From NCBI RefSeq assembly GCF_016615955.1, contig NZ_CP067113.1, forward strand, positions 372,001-436,000: a stretch of DNA of 64,000 nucleotides, given 5' to 3'. Every line of letters starts with the position of its first letter. Positions within the stretch are counted from its first letter, which is position 1. The notes under the pieces are model-generated. The model was not told the origin of the DNA. It saw only the letters and a program-made list of their open reading frames with translations, and searched no databases. The position numbers and the translations under genes were made by a program. This document shows, in pieces, positions 35,826-47,020 of the stretch. This DNA is from Luteimonas sp. MC1750. Its GTDB lineage: Bacteria > Pseudomonadota > Gammaproteobacteria > Xanthomonadales > Xanthomonadaceae.

Positions 35826-36626
35826 GTGCTTGAGCATGCGGGGCCGGCCGAAGCCGGCCCCTACTACCTGCCCACCGGCAACGAGGTCGGCATCGTCGAG
35901 CAGTGCCACGCCGGCGGGCTGGCGGTCATGCTCAAGGGCCCCACCGGCTGCGGCAAGACCCGCTTCGTCGAACACATGGCCTGGCGGCTGGGGCGTCCGC
36001 TGATCACCGTCGCCTGCCATGACGACCTCACCGCGAGCGACCTGATCGGCCGCTTCCTGATCCGCCACGACGACACCGTCTGGCAGGACGGCCCGCTGAC
36101 CCGCGCCGTGCGCGAAGGCGCGATCTGCTACCTCGACGAAGTGGTGGAGGCGCGCCAGGACACGATCGTCGTCCTGCATCCGCTCACCGACTACCGGCGC
36201 ATCCTGCCGATCGATCGCACCGGCGAGACCCTCGAGGCCGCGCCGGGCTTCCAGCTGGTGATTTCGTACAACCCCGGCTACCAGCGCATGCTCAAGGACC
36301 TGAAGCCGAGCACGCGCCAGCGCTTCGTCGCCATCGAGCTGGGCTTTCCCGAAGCGCCCGCGGAGGCCGCGATCGTCGCGAACGAAAGCGGCGTCGACGG
36401 AGGCACGGCGAGGGCCCTGGTCGAACTCGCGGGCCGCCTGCGCTCGCTGCGCGACCGCGGCCTGGCGGAGGTGCCGAGCACGCGGCTGCTGATCGCCGCC
36501 GGGCGCCTGGTGGCCAGCGGCATCGGCCTGCGCGAGGCCTGCAACGCCGCGGTGGTTGCCCCGCTCAGCGACGATCCGACCCTGCTCGGCGCGATGCGCG
36601 AACTCGTCGACGCGATGTTCCCCTAG
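35826..36626 (+). CDS. norQ: NorQ, MoxR-type AAA+ ATPase for NO reductase activation
   Basis: AAA+ protein of 266 residues: Walker A LKGPTGCGKTRFVEHMAW, Walker B ICYLDEVVEARQD, sensor 1 region LVISYNPGYQRM and arginine finger in KPSTRQRFVAIELGF. NorQ works with NorD to insert or mature the FeB centre of NorB. It begins with GTG three bases after norB, and an N-terminal stretch PAEAGPYYLPTGNEVGIVEQ leads into the ATPase. The CbbQ/NirQ/NorQ family is well recognised. Confidence 0.94.
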   Translation: MLEHAGPAEAGPYYLPTGNEVGIVEQCHAGGLAVMLKGPTGCGKTRFVEHMAWRLGRPLITVACHDDLTASDLIGRFLIRHDDTVWQDGPLTRAVREGAICYLDEVVEARQDTIVVLHPLTDYRRILPIDRTGETLEAAPGFQLVISYNPGYQRMLKDLKPSTRQRFVAIELGFPEAPAEAAIVANESGVDGGTARALVELAGRLRSLRDRGLAEVPSTRLLIAAGRLVASGIGLREACNAAVVAPLSDDPTLLGAMRELVDAMFP

Positions 36627-36638
36627 GCGGCCGCCGAC

Positions 36639-38750
36639 GTGGCCGAGGCCGAGGATGTCGTCGTCGACGTGGCGCGGCACGCGACGGTGTTCATTCGCGA
36701 CACCTGGCGGCGCCACTACGCGCGCGAACCCGATGCGCCGGTCGCGCTCGCGTCGCTGGTCCGGCGCCTGGACCTGCTGGTGTCGGCCGCGTTCGGCACC
36801 AGCCTGCCGATCCGCGTGGCGCTGCCGCCGGCGCGGCCGACCGTGCTGCACCGCCTGTTCCACCACCGCGCCCATCCGCGCCATCGCCAGGCCGTGCCGG
36901 CCACGAGCGGGGATACCCTGTGGCTGCCGGCCCATCTGGGCACCTGCGACGTGGGTGAAGCCTCGGAGCTCTACCGCGCGATGGCGATGCAGCAGGCCTG
37001 CCGCGCCCTGCGTGGCCACGTGCAGGTGATTGCAGGGCAGGGCAATCCGCTCCTGCGCGACACCGCGCTGGTGCTCGAGGCGCAGGCCGCCGAAGCGGCG
37101 GTCGCTCGCGGGTTCCCTGGCCTGCTGCCGGCACTGCGGCGGCTCCGCCGATTGGCGCTGGCGGCGCGCCCGCCGCTCGCCGCGTTCGCCCCGGCGAGGC
37201 AGCCGCTGGAGCGACTGGTGCGGAGCATCCTCGAAGGCGAGCCGGGCGAGGTGTGCGAGCTGGTCGATCCGGGTGATCCGGGCGCGGGCGAGCCGGTCGG
37301 CCCTCTGGGCCCTGTCGGCACCGCGCCTGGCACCTCGCCTGTCACCGCTTCCTGCGGAGGCGATGATCCGCTCGGCCAGGCCGAGATGCTGCTCCGGGAG
37401 TGGGCCCTTGACGCCGCCGACGTGCGACGGCTGGGCCCCATGCCGCTGTACCGCGACTGGTGGACGGGCGAACTGCGTTCGGCGGGCGCCATGGCCCGGA
37501 TGGTCGATGGCCGGGCCCCCGGGCACGACGCGGACGACCCGGGGCCCGTCCGCAGCGCGCGGATGGAGCGGCGCCCCGAGGAACGCGAAGCGACCGCGGA
37601 CGAGGACAAGGGCGGCGAACCCGGCGTATGGATGATCCAGCAGGACGCCCCGCACGAGGTCGCCGAGGACCCCTTCGGGTTGCAGCGCCCGGTCGACCGC
37701 GACGACGAGACCAGCGCCGACGAGTACGGCGACATGCTGTCGGAGCTGGCGTCCACGCGGATGGTCGCCGCGCCCGATCCGCCGCGCGAAGTGCTGCTCT
37801 CCGACGACCCGCCCGCCAGCCGCGCGAAGATCGACTTCGACGAGCCCGACGCCGGCGGCACCCGCTCCCGCTATCCCGAGTGGGACCACGCGAGCGCGTC
37901 CTACATCGAGCACGGGACCACCGTGCGCATGATGCCGCCGGTGCCCGGTGATCCGGGCTGGGTCGACGCGACGCTGGCCCGCCATCGCTCGCACCTCGAC
38001 GGCATCCGTCGCCAGTTCGAGGCCCTGCGGCCGGAGCGCGTGCGCCTGCGCAGGCAGAGCGACGGCGAGGACGTGGACATCGATGCCTGCGTCGAAGGCC
38101 GTGCCGACCTGCGCGCCGGCGGTTTCCTGCGCGAAGGCCTGTACGAGGCCCGCCGCCCCGGCCGGCGCAGCATCGCCGTTTCGATCCTGGTCGACAGCAG
38201 CGGCTCGACCGATGGCTTCATCGGCGGCGCCCGTCGCGTGATCGACGTCGAACGCGAAGCCTTGCTGCTGGTGTGCATGGCCCTGCAGGGCCTGGGCGAG
38301 CCGTTCTCGGTCATGGCGTTTTCCGGCGAAGGCCCGCACGGCGTGACCCTGCGCATGCTGAAGGCCTTCGACGAGGCCTACGGCCAGGAGGTCGCACTGC
38401 GCATCGCCGGCCTGGAGCCGGAACGCTACACGCGTGCCGGCGCCGCGATCCGCCACGCGACGGCACTGCTGATGCGCCAGCCCGCCGAGCATCGCCTGCT
38501 GCTGATGTTGTCCGACGGCAAGCCCAACGACGCCGACCGCTACGACGGGCGCTTCGGGGTCGAGGACATGCGGCAATCGGTGACCGAGGCCCGGTTGCAG
38601 GGCATCTTTCCCTTCTGCCTGACCGTCGACCTGCAGGCCCCCGGCTACCTGCCCAAGGTCTTCGGCCAGGACGGCTATGCCGTGCTCGCGACGCCGGAGC
38701 GGCTGCCGCTGGTGCTGCTGGACTGGACGCGGAGGCTGCTGGCGCGCTGA
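36639..38750 (+). CDS. norD: NorD, VWA-domain activator of NO reductase
   Basis: Large soluble protein of 703 residues with a C-terminal von Willebrand A domain: the MIDAS motif is ILVDSSGSTDGF near residue 522, followed by MVCMALQGLGEPFSV-like sequence and LMLSDGKPNDADRYDGR. The N-terminal 250 residues are helical, and the middle part is acidic and low complexity. NorD pairs with the NorQ ring in maturing NorB. It starts with GTG 12 bases after norQ. norE and norF are absent here, so norCBQD plus the small peptide make up the unit. Confidence 0.92.
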   Translation: MAEAEDVVVDVARHATVFIRDTWRRHYAREPDAPVALASLVRRLDLLVSAAFGTSLPIRVALPPARPTVLHRLFHHRAHPRHRQAVPATSGDTLWLPAHLGTCDVGEASELYRAMAMQQACRALRGHVQVIAGQGNPLLRDTALVLEAQAAEAAVARGFPGLLPALRRLRRLALAARPPLAAFAPARQPLERLVRSILEGEPGEVCELVDPGDPGAGEPVGPLGPVGTAPGTSPVTASCGGDDPLGQAEMLLREWALDAADVRRLGPMPLYRDWWTGELRSAGAMARMVDGRAPGHDADDPGPVRSARMERRPEEREATADEDKGGEPGVWMIQQDAPHEVAEDPFGLQRPVDRDDETSADEYGDMLSELASTRMVAAPDPPREVLLSDDPPASRAKIDFDEPDAGGTRSRYPEWDHASASYIEHGTTVRMMPPVPGDPGWVDATLARHRSHLDGIRRQFEALRPERVRLRRQSDGEDVDIDACVEGRADLRAGGFLREGLYEARRPGRRSIAVSILVDSSGSTDGFIGGARRVIDVEREALLLVCMALQGLGEPFSVMAFSGEGPHGVTLRMLKAFDEAYGQEVALRIAGLEPERYTRAGAAIRHATALLMRQPAEHRLLLMLSDGKPNDADRYDGRFGVEDMRQSVTEARLQGIFPFCLTVDLQAPGYLPKVFGQDGYAVLATPERLPLVLLDWTRRLLAR

Positions 38751-38773
38751 GCCGTGCCTGGGCTCGGAAACGG

Positions 38774-38797
38774 AAAAGCCCGCGGCGGACGCGGGCT
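38774..38797 (-). terminator. Terminator of the tRNA-Met gene
   Basis: GCCCGCG and CGCGGGC form a stem; on the minus strand the hairpin is followed by TTTTCC. It lies 36 bp beyond the tRNA 3' end and may also slow transcription leaving norD from the other side. Confidence 0.75.
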
Positions 38798-38832
38798 CTG
38801 ATCATGCAAGCCGTTGATCCGGCTCGTGATTC

Positions 38833-38909
38833 TGGTGGCTATGGGTGGACTCGAACCACCGACCCCAGCATTATGAGTGCTGTGCTCTAACCAGCTGAGC
38901 TACATAGCC
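38833..38909 (-). tRNA. tRNA-Met (anticodon CAT), CCA encoded
   Basis: A 77-base cloverleaf on the minus strand: acceptor GGCTATG pairing with CATAGCC, D arm GCTCAGCTGGTTAGAGC, anticodon arm with CTCATAA (anticodon CAT), T arm GGTTCGAGTCC, and an encoded CCA end. The body resembles elongator tRNA-Met of E. coli rather than initiator tRNA, since the first pair is G-C. A tRNA-Ile2 read as CAT with lysidine is unlikely given this similarity. Confidence 0.93.
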
Positions 38910-38942
38910 ATGGACTCGCGCGCAGGGCGCGTCGAGCCAGCA

Positions 38943-38972
38943 ATTGTCTACCCGGCGACCGGTTGCCGTCAA
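38943..38972 (-). promoter_or_regulatory. Sigma70 promoter of tRNA-Met
   Basis: On the minus strand, TTGACG (38967-38972) is followed after 16 bases by TAGACA, or after 18 by GACAAT (38943-38948). The expected start point near 38936 is about 27 bases before the tRNA. It is one of the closest matches to the sigma70 consensus in the window. Confidence 0.65.
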
Positions 38973-39063
38973 ATCCCCGGCCTCGGCTTGTCCCCCCCGG
39001 CGCCGCGTGGCAGAGTCGATCGCAGTGACGCCACAGGCGTCGAAAGACTCAGGAGTCCGCATC

Positions 39064-39681
39064 GTGATCGATCCGGACGGCTATCGCCCCAACGTGGGCA
39101 TCGTGTTGATGCACCCCGACGGCCGGGTGTTCTGGGCGCGGCGGGTGCGTCGCGACGGCTGGCAGTTCCCGCAGGGCGGGATGAACTCGGACGAGACGCC
39201 GCTCGAGGCGATGTACCGCGAGCTTCGCGAGGAGACCGGGCTGACGCCGGCGCACGTCGACGTCCTCGGGGTCACGCCGGGCTGGCTGCGCTACCGGCTG
39301 CCCGCGCGGGCCGTGCGCCGCAACGACCGCCTGGTCTGCATCGGACAGAAGCAGGTCTGGTACCTGCTGCGCTTCACCGGCGCCGATGCCGACCTGCGCC
39401 TGGACCTGACCGACAAGCCGGAGTTCGACCACTGGCGCTGGGTGGATTTCTGGTACCCGCTGGAGCACGTGGTCACCTTCAAGCGCGGGGTCTACGTGCG
39501 CGCGCTGCAGCACTTGGCGCCGTTCGCGCGGCAGGTGGCCGGCGCGGCCGCGGTGCCGACCATCGGCCTGGAAACCCAGCGCAGCCGCGGCCGACCCGGG
39601 CCGGGCGGCGCCGCCGGGCGCGCGCGGGGCGGCACCCGGGGTCCGGCCGGCATCCGCCGCTCGACGGGCGACCCCAACTGA
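39064..39681 (+). CDS. rppH: RNA pyrophosphohydrolase RppH with arginine/glycine-rich tail
   Basis: Nudix hydrolase of 205 residues that removes pyrophosphate from mRNA 5' ends and so starts decay. The N-terminus [20 protein letters not shown] matches RppH, and the Nudix box is [17 protein letters not shown] then REETGL. The GTG start has AGGAG eight bases before it, which decides against longer readings. The catalytic part ends near residue 165; about 35 further residues form a disordered tail rich in R, G and P ([22 protein letters not shown]), which may add RNA contacts. It stands alone between tRNA-Met and bfd. Confidence 0.94.
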   Translation: MIDPDGYRPNVGIVLMHPDGRVFWARRVRRDGWQFPQGGMNSDETPLEAMYRELREETGLTPAHVDVLGVTPGWLRYRLPARAVRRNDRLVCIGQKQVWYLLRFTGADADLRLDLTDKPEFDHWRWVDFWYPLEHVVTFKRGVYVRALQHLAPFARQVAGAAAVPTIGLETQRSRGRPGPGGAAGRARGGTRGPAGIRRSTGDPN

Positions 39682-39703
39682 TGCGACTGATCCTCACTCA
39701 GCA

Positions 39704-39733
39704 TTGACAATCATTCTCATGTGCGCGGACAAT
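39704..39733 (+). promoter_or_regulatory. Fur-type promoter of bfd
   Basis: TTGACA (39704-39709), an 18-base spacer and GACAAT (39728-39733) form a sigma70 promoter. ACAATCATTCTCAT (39707-39720), which overlaps the -35 and spacer, resembles the Fur box (NAT repeats in opposite directions). Expected start near 39740 puts the GTG of bfd 20-odd bases downstream and excludes the ATG at 39719. Repression by iron-loaded Fur is the likely outcome. Confidence 0.65.
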
Positions 39734-39763
39734 GGCCCCGTCCCCGGTTCCGCGAGCAATGCC

Positions 39764-39970
39764 GTGTACGTCTGTATCTGCAACGGTGTGACCGACCACG
39801 AGATCCGCCAGGCGGCAGCCGCCGGCTGCGCCAGCATGGCCGAGCTCACGATGCGCACCGGCTGCGGCGCCAGCTGCGGCAGCTGTGTCGGCACGGCGGC
39901 GGCCCTGCTCGACGCCGAGGCCGGCGCCCGCCGGGTCCTGCGCGAACTTCCGCTGGCCGAGGCCGCCTGA
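39764..39970 (+). CDS. bfd: Bacterioferritin-associated ferredoxin
   Basis: [2Fe-2S] protein of 68 residues that delivers electrons to bacterioferritin for iron release. Cluster cysteines are in VYVCICNGVTDHEIRQ (two) and CGASCGSCVG (two of the three). The start is a GTG with a weak ribosome site; it is preferred because the family begins MYVCxCN and the promoter lies just upstream. The stop codon is the first TGA of a tandem repeat, and bfr follows 206 bp later. Confidence 0.9.
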   Translation: MYVCICNGVTDHEIRQAAAAGCASMAELTMRTGCGASCGSCVGTAAALLDAEAGARRVLRELPLAEAA

Positions 39971-40070
39971 TCCAGTCGGGCATGATCCAGTCGGCCTGAT
40001 CCAGTCGGGCTGATCCAGTCGGCCTGATCCAGTCGGGCATGATCCAGTCGGGCATGATCCAGGCCGTCTG
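39968..40070 (+). repeat. Tandem repeat of TGATCCAGTCGG-type units between bfd and bfr
   Basis: Six units of 14-15 bases beginning TGATCCAGTCGG and ending in GC, GCA or CC follow head to tail from the bfd stop, then a seventh decayed unit (TGATCCAGGCCGTC). The first TGA is the bfd stop codon. Unit lengths alternate, so the array is not in one reading frame. It has no spacers of CRISPR type. Copy number could vary between strains. Confidence 0.9.
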
Positions 40071-40176
40071 AGCGGCCACCATCAACCGGACTGCGGATGA
40101 TCACGATTCGCGTTCCGGCACGACATGGGCGCAGGCGATACAGTCCCGGCATCCCCATTCCAGCCGGAGGCATCCC

Positions 40177-40647
40177 ATGAAGGGCGACCCCAAGGTCATC
40201 GAGTTCCTCAACAAGGCGCTCTACAACGAGCTGACCGCGATCAACCAGTACTTCCTGCACGCCAAGATGCTGAAGAACTGGGGCCTCGAAGACCTCGCCA
40301 AGCACGAGTACGAGGAATCGATCGACGAGATGAAGCACGCCGACCAGCTGGCGGACCGCATCCTGTTCCTCGAGGGACTGCCGAACTTCCAGGCCCTGGG
40401 CAAGCTGCGCGTGGGCGAGTCGCCGCGCGAGATCCTCGAATGCGACCTCTCGCTCGAACTCGACGGCCTGCCGCTGCTGCGCGAGGCGATCGAGTACTGC
40501 GACGGCGTCAAGGACTACACCAGCGGCCGGCTGTTCAAGGACATCCTCGATTCCGAGGAAGAGCACGTCGACTGGATCGAGACCCAGCTCGACCTGATCA
40601 ACCGCGTCGGCGAGCAGAACTACCTGCAGTCCAAGATGGGCAGCTGA
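40177..40647 (+). CDS. bfr: Bacterioferritin
   Basis: Haem-containing ferritin of 156 residues forming a 24-subunit iron store. Ferroxidase ligands are E18 in [12 protein letters not shown]51 and H54 in IDEMKHAD, and later glutamates in LREAIEYCD and [10 protein letters not shown] with its histidine. M52 of DEMKHAD is the haem ligand. GGAGG lies about six bases before the ATG. Together with bfd it forms an iron storage and release pair, although the 206-bp gap with repeats suggests its own promoter. Confidence 0.96.
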   Translation: MKGDPKVIEFLNKALYNELTAINQYFLHAKMLKNWGLEDLAKHEYEESIDEMKHADQLADRILFLEGLPNFQALGKLRVGESPREILECDLSLELDGLPLLREAIEYCDGVKDYTSGRLFKDILDSEEEHVDWIETQLDLINRVGEQNYLQSKMGS

Positions 40648-40666
40648 GCCACGCGCCCGCTGCACC

Positions 40667-40696
40667 CGGACAGGCCCGCTTCGGCGGGCCTGTCCG
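40667..40696. terminator. Strong stem-loop between bfr and the convergent kinase gene
   Basis: Thirteen paired bases, CGGACAGGCCCGC with GCGGGCCTGTCCG, around a TTCG tetraloop. There is no long U-tract on either side. Its place between two convergent stops suggests a bidirectional terminator or mRNA 3' protector. Confidence 0.7.
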
Positions 40697-40717
40697 CGTT
40701 CCGGGCCCGTGGGCCGC

Positions 40718-43270
<2,553 letters not shown>

Positions 43271-43272
43271 GG

Positions 43273-45135
43273 TCAGAGCACCGAGTGGTGGAAGTCGAAG
43301 TCCATTTCGCCCGCGACGTGCTGCACCAGGTTGCCCTGGATGAAGTCGACGCCGCTCATCCACAGCGTGGCGGCCGCCTGCGGATCCTCCACGTGCTGGC
43401 CGATCACGCACAGGCCCAGGCGGTGCGCGCGATCGATCGCCTGGCGCATTTCATCGCGCACGGCCGGATCGTCGAGCTTCTGCGAATAGCGTGGTGACAG
43501 GCGCACGAAGCCCAGCGGCAGCTGGCCCAGCAGCGCATCCGCCTCGCGTCCCGACTGGTACTGGCCCAGGCACAGCTGCACGCCGGCAGGCACCATCGCA
43601 TCGCAGAACTCGCGCAGGGCCAGGGCGTGGATCAGGGCCTCGTCCTGGCGCACGTCGATCACGATGCGCCCGCCCTCGACGCCATAGGCCGACAGCATGC
43701 CGAGCACGTGCTCGGCGTGGCTGTCGCGCGCCAGGCTGCGCGCCGACTGCGAGACGAACAGGCGCACCGGCTTGCCGGCGTCGGCGCGCTGGTGCAGCAC
43801 GGTCACCGCCAGCTCGAGCACGCGCAGGTCGATGTCGTGCATCAGGTCGGCGGCGTCGGCTGCGGGGAGGAAGTCCGCCGCGGCCAGCAGGGTGCCGTCG
43901 GCCTGGCGCATGCGCAGCAGGGTCTGGAACTGGGCCTCTTCGCCGCCGGCCACCGCGACCACCGGCTGGAAGCTGAGCTGGAAGCGGTTCTCGGCCAGCG
44001 CCTGGCGCACGGCTTCGGCCATGGCCTGGTCATGGTCGCGCTGGCGCGGCGGCTGGTAGCCGGCGACGGCGGTCGGCTGGGTGCGGGCCTCGCGCAGCGC
44101 GCGCTCGGCCGCGCCCAGCGCGCTGCTGGCGTCGCCGTAGCCATGCGCCAGCGAGGTGTAGCCGACGAAGGCGCGCAGGCGCACCGCCTCCTCGTTGACG
44201 CTGAAGCCCGCGCGTCCCAGTGCGTCGCGCAGCGCGCGCGCGCTTTCCGGCAGCTGCGCGGCATCGACCTCGGCCGCGTGCACGAGGTAGATGCCGTCGC
44301 TCAGGCGCGACACCGCGTTGCCGGTGGCGGCTTCGCCCACGCGCGCCGCGGCATCGGTGAGCAGCTGCTCGAGACCGGTGTAGCCGTAGCGGTCGCGCAG
44401 CACGCCGATGCCGGCCACCTCGACCATGTACAGGGCGCCGCGGCCGTCCCCGGGAATCATCGCGTTCAGCCGCTGCAGCATGTGCGAGCGGGTGTACAGC
44501 CCGGTGACCGGATGCCGTCCGCCGCCGCTGCGCTCGCTGGCCAGCGTGCGCGCGCGGCGCACGCGGCTCTGCACCGCGGCGATCAGGTGGCGTGGCCGCA
44601 CCGGCTTGGTGAGGAAGTCGTCGGCGCCGGTCTCCAGCGCTTCGAACTGGCGCTCGGGATCCGGATCGCCGGTGAGGAAGACGATCGGCACGTGCCCGTG
44701 CGCGGCGTGGTCGCGGATCAGGTGGGTGAGTTCGACGCCGTCCATGCCCGGCATGTGCAGGTCCATCAGCACCAGGTCCGGGCGGAACGTCTCCAGCGAA
44801 CCCATCACCTCGCTGGCCACCGAGACCACGGCGGCCTGCATGCCGGCGCCGCAGAGCACGCTTTCGGCGAACAGCGCCTGGCTGAGGTCGTCCTCGACCA
44901 CCAGCACGCGATAGGGCGCCTCGGTCGTCCCGTCGGCCGCCACTGGCGGAGTCACGGGTGGCGGCGGCGGCTCGGCGGGCGGGAGATCGCTGCGCACGGG
45001 TTCCGGAGGGCCGGCGTCGGCCGACCAGCGCCGCCAGTAGTGCGCGGGCGGGAACTCGGCCCGCGCGGGACGGACGGGCGTCGGCACGGCCGTCCCCATG
45101 TCCACTGCGGTCCGCGATCCGGGTGCTGCGCTCAC
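43273..45135 (-). CDS. REC-GGDEF-EAL protein with degenerate catalytic motifs (FimX-like)
   Basis: Protein of 620 residues. After a proline-rich N-terminal part comes a receiver (75-195) with D125 in [13 protein letters not shown] and K178 in DDFLTKP. The GGDEF-like domain (about 205-360) has RLSDGIYLV where the active site should be. The EAL-like domain (about 370-615) reads FQTLLRMR instead of FEALLR, SQSARSL instead of VNLSARSL, LGQYQSG instead of DDFG, and VIGQHVED instead of VIAEGVE. Neither c-di-GMP synthesis nor breakdown is expected; a receptor or scaffold role as in FimX is likely. The GTG at 45135 has GGAGAAG upstream; an ATG at 45099 is possible. Co-transcribed with the hybrid kinase, which may phosphorylate D125. 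Confidence 0.85.
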   Translation of the reverse strand: MSAAPGSRTAVDMGTAVPTPVRPARAEFPPAHYWRRWSADAGPPEPVRSDLPPAEPPPPPVTPPVAADGTTEAPYRVLVVEDDLSQALFAESVLCGAGMQAAVVSVASEVMGSLETFRPDLVLMDLHMPGMDGVELTHLIRDHAAHGHVPIVFLTGDPDPERQFEALETGADDFLTKPVRPRHLIAAVQSRVRRARTLASERSGGGRHPVTGLYTRSHMLQRLNAMIPGDGRGALYMVEVAGIGVLRDRYGYTGLEQLLTDAAARVGEAATGNAVSRLSDGIYLVHAAEVDAAQLPESARALRDALGRAGFSVNEEAVRLRAFVGYTSLAHGYGDASSALGAAERALREARTQPTAVAGYQPPRQRDHDQAMAEAVRQALAENRFQLSFQPVVAVAGGEEAQFQTLLRMRQADGTLLAAADFLPAADAADLMHDIDLRVLELAVTVLHQRADAGKPVRLFVSQSARSLARDSHAEHVLGMLSAYGVEGGRIVIDVRQDEALIHALALREFCDAMVPAGVQLCLGQYQSGREADALLGQLPLGFVRLSPRYSQKLDDPAVRDEMRQAIDRAHRLGLCVIGQHVEDPQAAATLWMSGVDFIQGNLVQHVAGEMDFDFHHSVL

Positions 45136-45249
45136 TGCGGGACTTCTCCGTCTGGGCAATACGGAGGCCCGGCGCGTGCGCCGCCCCCCGAACGGACAAG
45201 CCTACAAGAAACCGCGAGCGGATCGCGCGATGGTCGCGGGGGCGGCCGG

Positions 45250-45831
45250 TCAGCGTGCCGGCATGGCCGGCCGCCGCCGGAACAGCCGGCGCCAGACCCA
45301 CCAGAGGGCCAGCGCCAGCAGCAGGCTCAGGGTCAGCGCGATGCCCAGCGCCAGCAGCGGATTGGCCAGGGCGAGTGCCAGCAGGCCGACCGCGGCGACG
45401 TCCTCGGTGACCGAGGCGCTCCAGTTGCTGAGCGGTTCGGGCGAGGCGTTGATCAGCACCCGGCTGCCGGCCTTGAGCGCGTGGCTGCCCAGCGCGACGC
45501 CGGCGCCGGTGGCGAGCATGCCGGCCGAGAGGTCGCCGTCGGGCGAGAGCGCCGCCGCGGCCAGGAAGGCGCCGGCGGGCACGCGGGCCAGGGTCTGCAG
45601 GAAGTCCCAGCCGGAATCGACGCCGGGGATCTTGTCGGTGAAGAATTCCACCAGGGCCAGCACGCCGGAGATGCCCATCACCCAGGGCGATGCGGTGACC
45701 TCGAGGGCGGAGGGCAGCTCGAGCCAGCCCATCGCGCCGGCCAGGCCGACGCCGAAGACCGTCAGGTAGACCCGGATGCCGGCCAGCCAGGCCAGCAGCA
45801 CGCCGGCCGCGAACAGATGGGCTTCGGACAT
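45250..45831 (-). CDS. DUF4126 membrane protein
   Basis: Membrane protein of 193 residues with five or so hydrophobic helices: LFAAGVLLAWLAGIRVYLTV, ALVEFFTDKIPGVDSGWDF, AFLAAAALSP, and a C-terminal pair with LALGIALTLSLLLALALWW. It matches DUF4126, whose function is unknown. The FTDKIPGVDS motif between helices is the conserved part of the family. It lies 114 bp before the REC-EAL gene, so may or may not share its transcript. Confidence 0.8.
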   Translation of the reverse strand: MSEAHLFAAGVLLAWLAGIRVYLTVFGVGLAGAMGWLELPSALEVTASPWVMGISGVLALVEFFTDKIPGVDSGWDFLQTLARVPAGAFLAAAALSPDGDLSAGMLATGAGVALGSHALKAGSRVLINASPEPLSNWSASVTEDVAAVGLLALALANPLLALGIALTLSLLLALALWWVWRRLFRRRPAMPAR

Positions 45832-45918
45832 GGCGGCGCTCCGTGGGATGGCACTGGCGCGGAGTATAGGCACGCGGGCGTGGTCCACGCGCCGGGGATC
45901 CGGAGTTACCATGCCGGG

Positions 45919-46614
45919 ATGCCCGACTCGCCACCTCCCGAGCATCCGCACCCGCGCCTGCACCTGGTCCTGATGGCCGTGCTGGCCGCCTGCCTGCTCT
46001 TCGGCATCTGGGGCGCGTGGACGGTCGCCAACGACGCGGGCGCCAGCGACGAAGGTCCGCTGCGCGCCGAGCTCGACGGACTGCGCCAGGACGTGGCCAC
46101 GCTGACCCGCTCCGACCAGGTCAGCCGCGAAGCCAACCGCGACCTGCAGCTGATGCTGGCCGAGCGCGACGAGGAGATCTCGGCGCTGCGTGCCGACGTC
46201 GCCTTCTACGAGCGCCTGGTCGGCAGCACCAGCCAGCGCCGCGGCCTGACCGTGCACGGCCTGCGCCTGCAGTCGCAGGGCGAGGGCGCCTGGCATTTCA
46301 CCGCCACCCTGACCCAGACCCTGAACCGGGCGGCGGTGAGCAGCGGCCGCCTGAGCGTCGAGGTCGAGGGCTCGCGCAACGACAGCCTGGAGCGCCTGGA
46401 CTGGAACGACCTGCGGCAGACCGGCGATGCGCCGGGCATCGACTACTCGTTCAAGTACTTCCAGCAGGTCGAAGGCGACCTGATCCTGCCAGACGGCTTC
46501 AAGCCGCTGCGCGTGATCGTGCGCCTGGCGCCGCCGCGCGGGCCGGCCGTGGAGCAGTCGTTCACCTGGGCCGAGGCGACGTCGGCGACGCCACGTTCCG
46601 CGCCGGACGCTTGA
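45919..46614 (+). CDS. DUF6776-type membrane-anchored coiled-coil protein
   Basis: Protein of 231 residues with one N-terminal membrane helix (about 15-36, [19 protein letters not shown]), a coiled coil (about 48-95, [20 protein letters not shown] and [16 protein letters not shown]) and a beta-rich C-terminal domain (residues 105-215, with [20 protein letters not shown]). It is the family seen before erpA in many Xanthomonadaceae, function unknown; the topology suggests a periplasmic domain. The ATG giving MPDSPPPEH is used. erpA follows after 31 bases. Confidence 0.78.
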   Translation: MPDSPPPEHPHPRLHLVLMAVLAACLLFGIWGAWTVANDAGASDEGPLRAELDGLRQDVATLTRSDQVSREANRDLQLMLAERDEEISALRADVAFYERLVGSTSQRRGLTVHGLRLQSQGEGAWHFTATLTQTLNRAAVSSGRLSVEVEGSRNDSLERLDWNDLRQTGDAPGIDYSFKYFQQVEGDLILPDGFKPLRVIVRLAPPRGPAVEQSFTWAEATSATPRSAPDA

Positions 46615-46645
46615 AGCCCGGGGCGGCAGCCTCCATCCTGATGGC

Positions 46646-47020
46646 ATGAGCACCACCATCGATCTGTCCGCGCCGGGCTACCAGAGCCTGGATCGTCCGC
46701 TTGAATTCACCACCGCGGCGGCAGCCAAGGTGCGCGAGCTGATCGCCGGCGAGGGCAATGCCGCGCTCAAGCTGCGCGTCTACATCCAGGGCGGCGGCTG
46801 CTCGGGCTTCCAGTACGGCTTCGAGTTCGACGAGGAGCAGGGCGAGGACGACCTGGCGGTCGCCACCGACGGCATGACGCTGCTGGTCGACCCGCTCAGC
46901 CTGCAGTACCTGATGGGCGCCTCGGTCGATTACGTCGAGAGCCTGCACGGCGCGCAGTTCACCATCCGCAATCCCAACGCGAAGTCGACCTGCGGCTGCG
47001 GCAGCAGCTTCACCGCATGA
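46646..47020 (+). CDS. erpA: Iron-sulfur cluster insertion protein ErpA
   Basis: A-type Fe-S carrier of 124 residues. The three cysteines are in [15 protein letters not shown] and STCGCGSSF, matching ErpA/IscA. The N-terminal extension of about 15 residues is usual for ErpA. It hands clusters to enzymes such as IspG/IspH and others; in this window AcnD and UbiU/UbiV are possible clients. Its stop overlaps the nudC start (ATGA). Confidence 0.94.
   Translation: MSTTIDLSAPGYQSLDRPLEFTTAAAAKVRELIAGEGNAALKLRVYIQGGGCSGFQYGFEFDEEQGEDDLAVATDGMTLLVDPLSLQYLMGASVDYVESLHGAQFTIRNPNAKSTCGCGSSFTA

Noticed and set aside
34473..38576. Open frame of over 1300 codons antisense to norB, norQ and norD
   Set aside because: Low-complexity H/R/Q/G-rich translation without family features; the plus strand encodes three clear nor proteins.
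39968..40070. Short repeats considered as a CRISPR array
   Set aside because: Units of 14-15 bases follow each other without spacers, and no cas gene is near. It is a simple tandem repeat.
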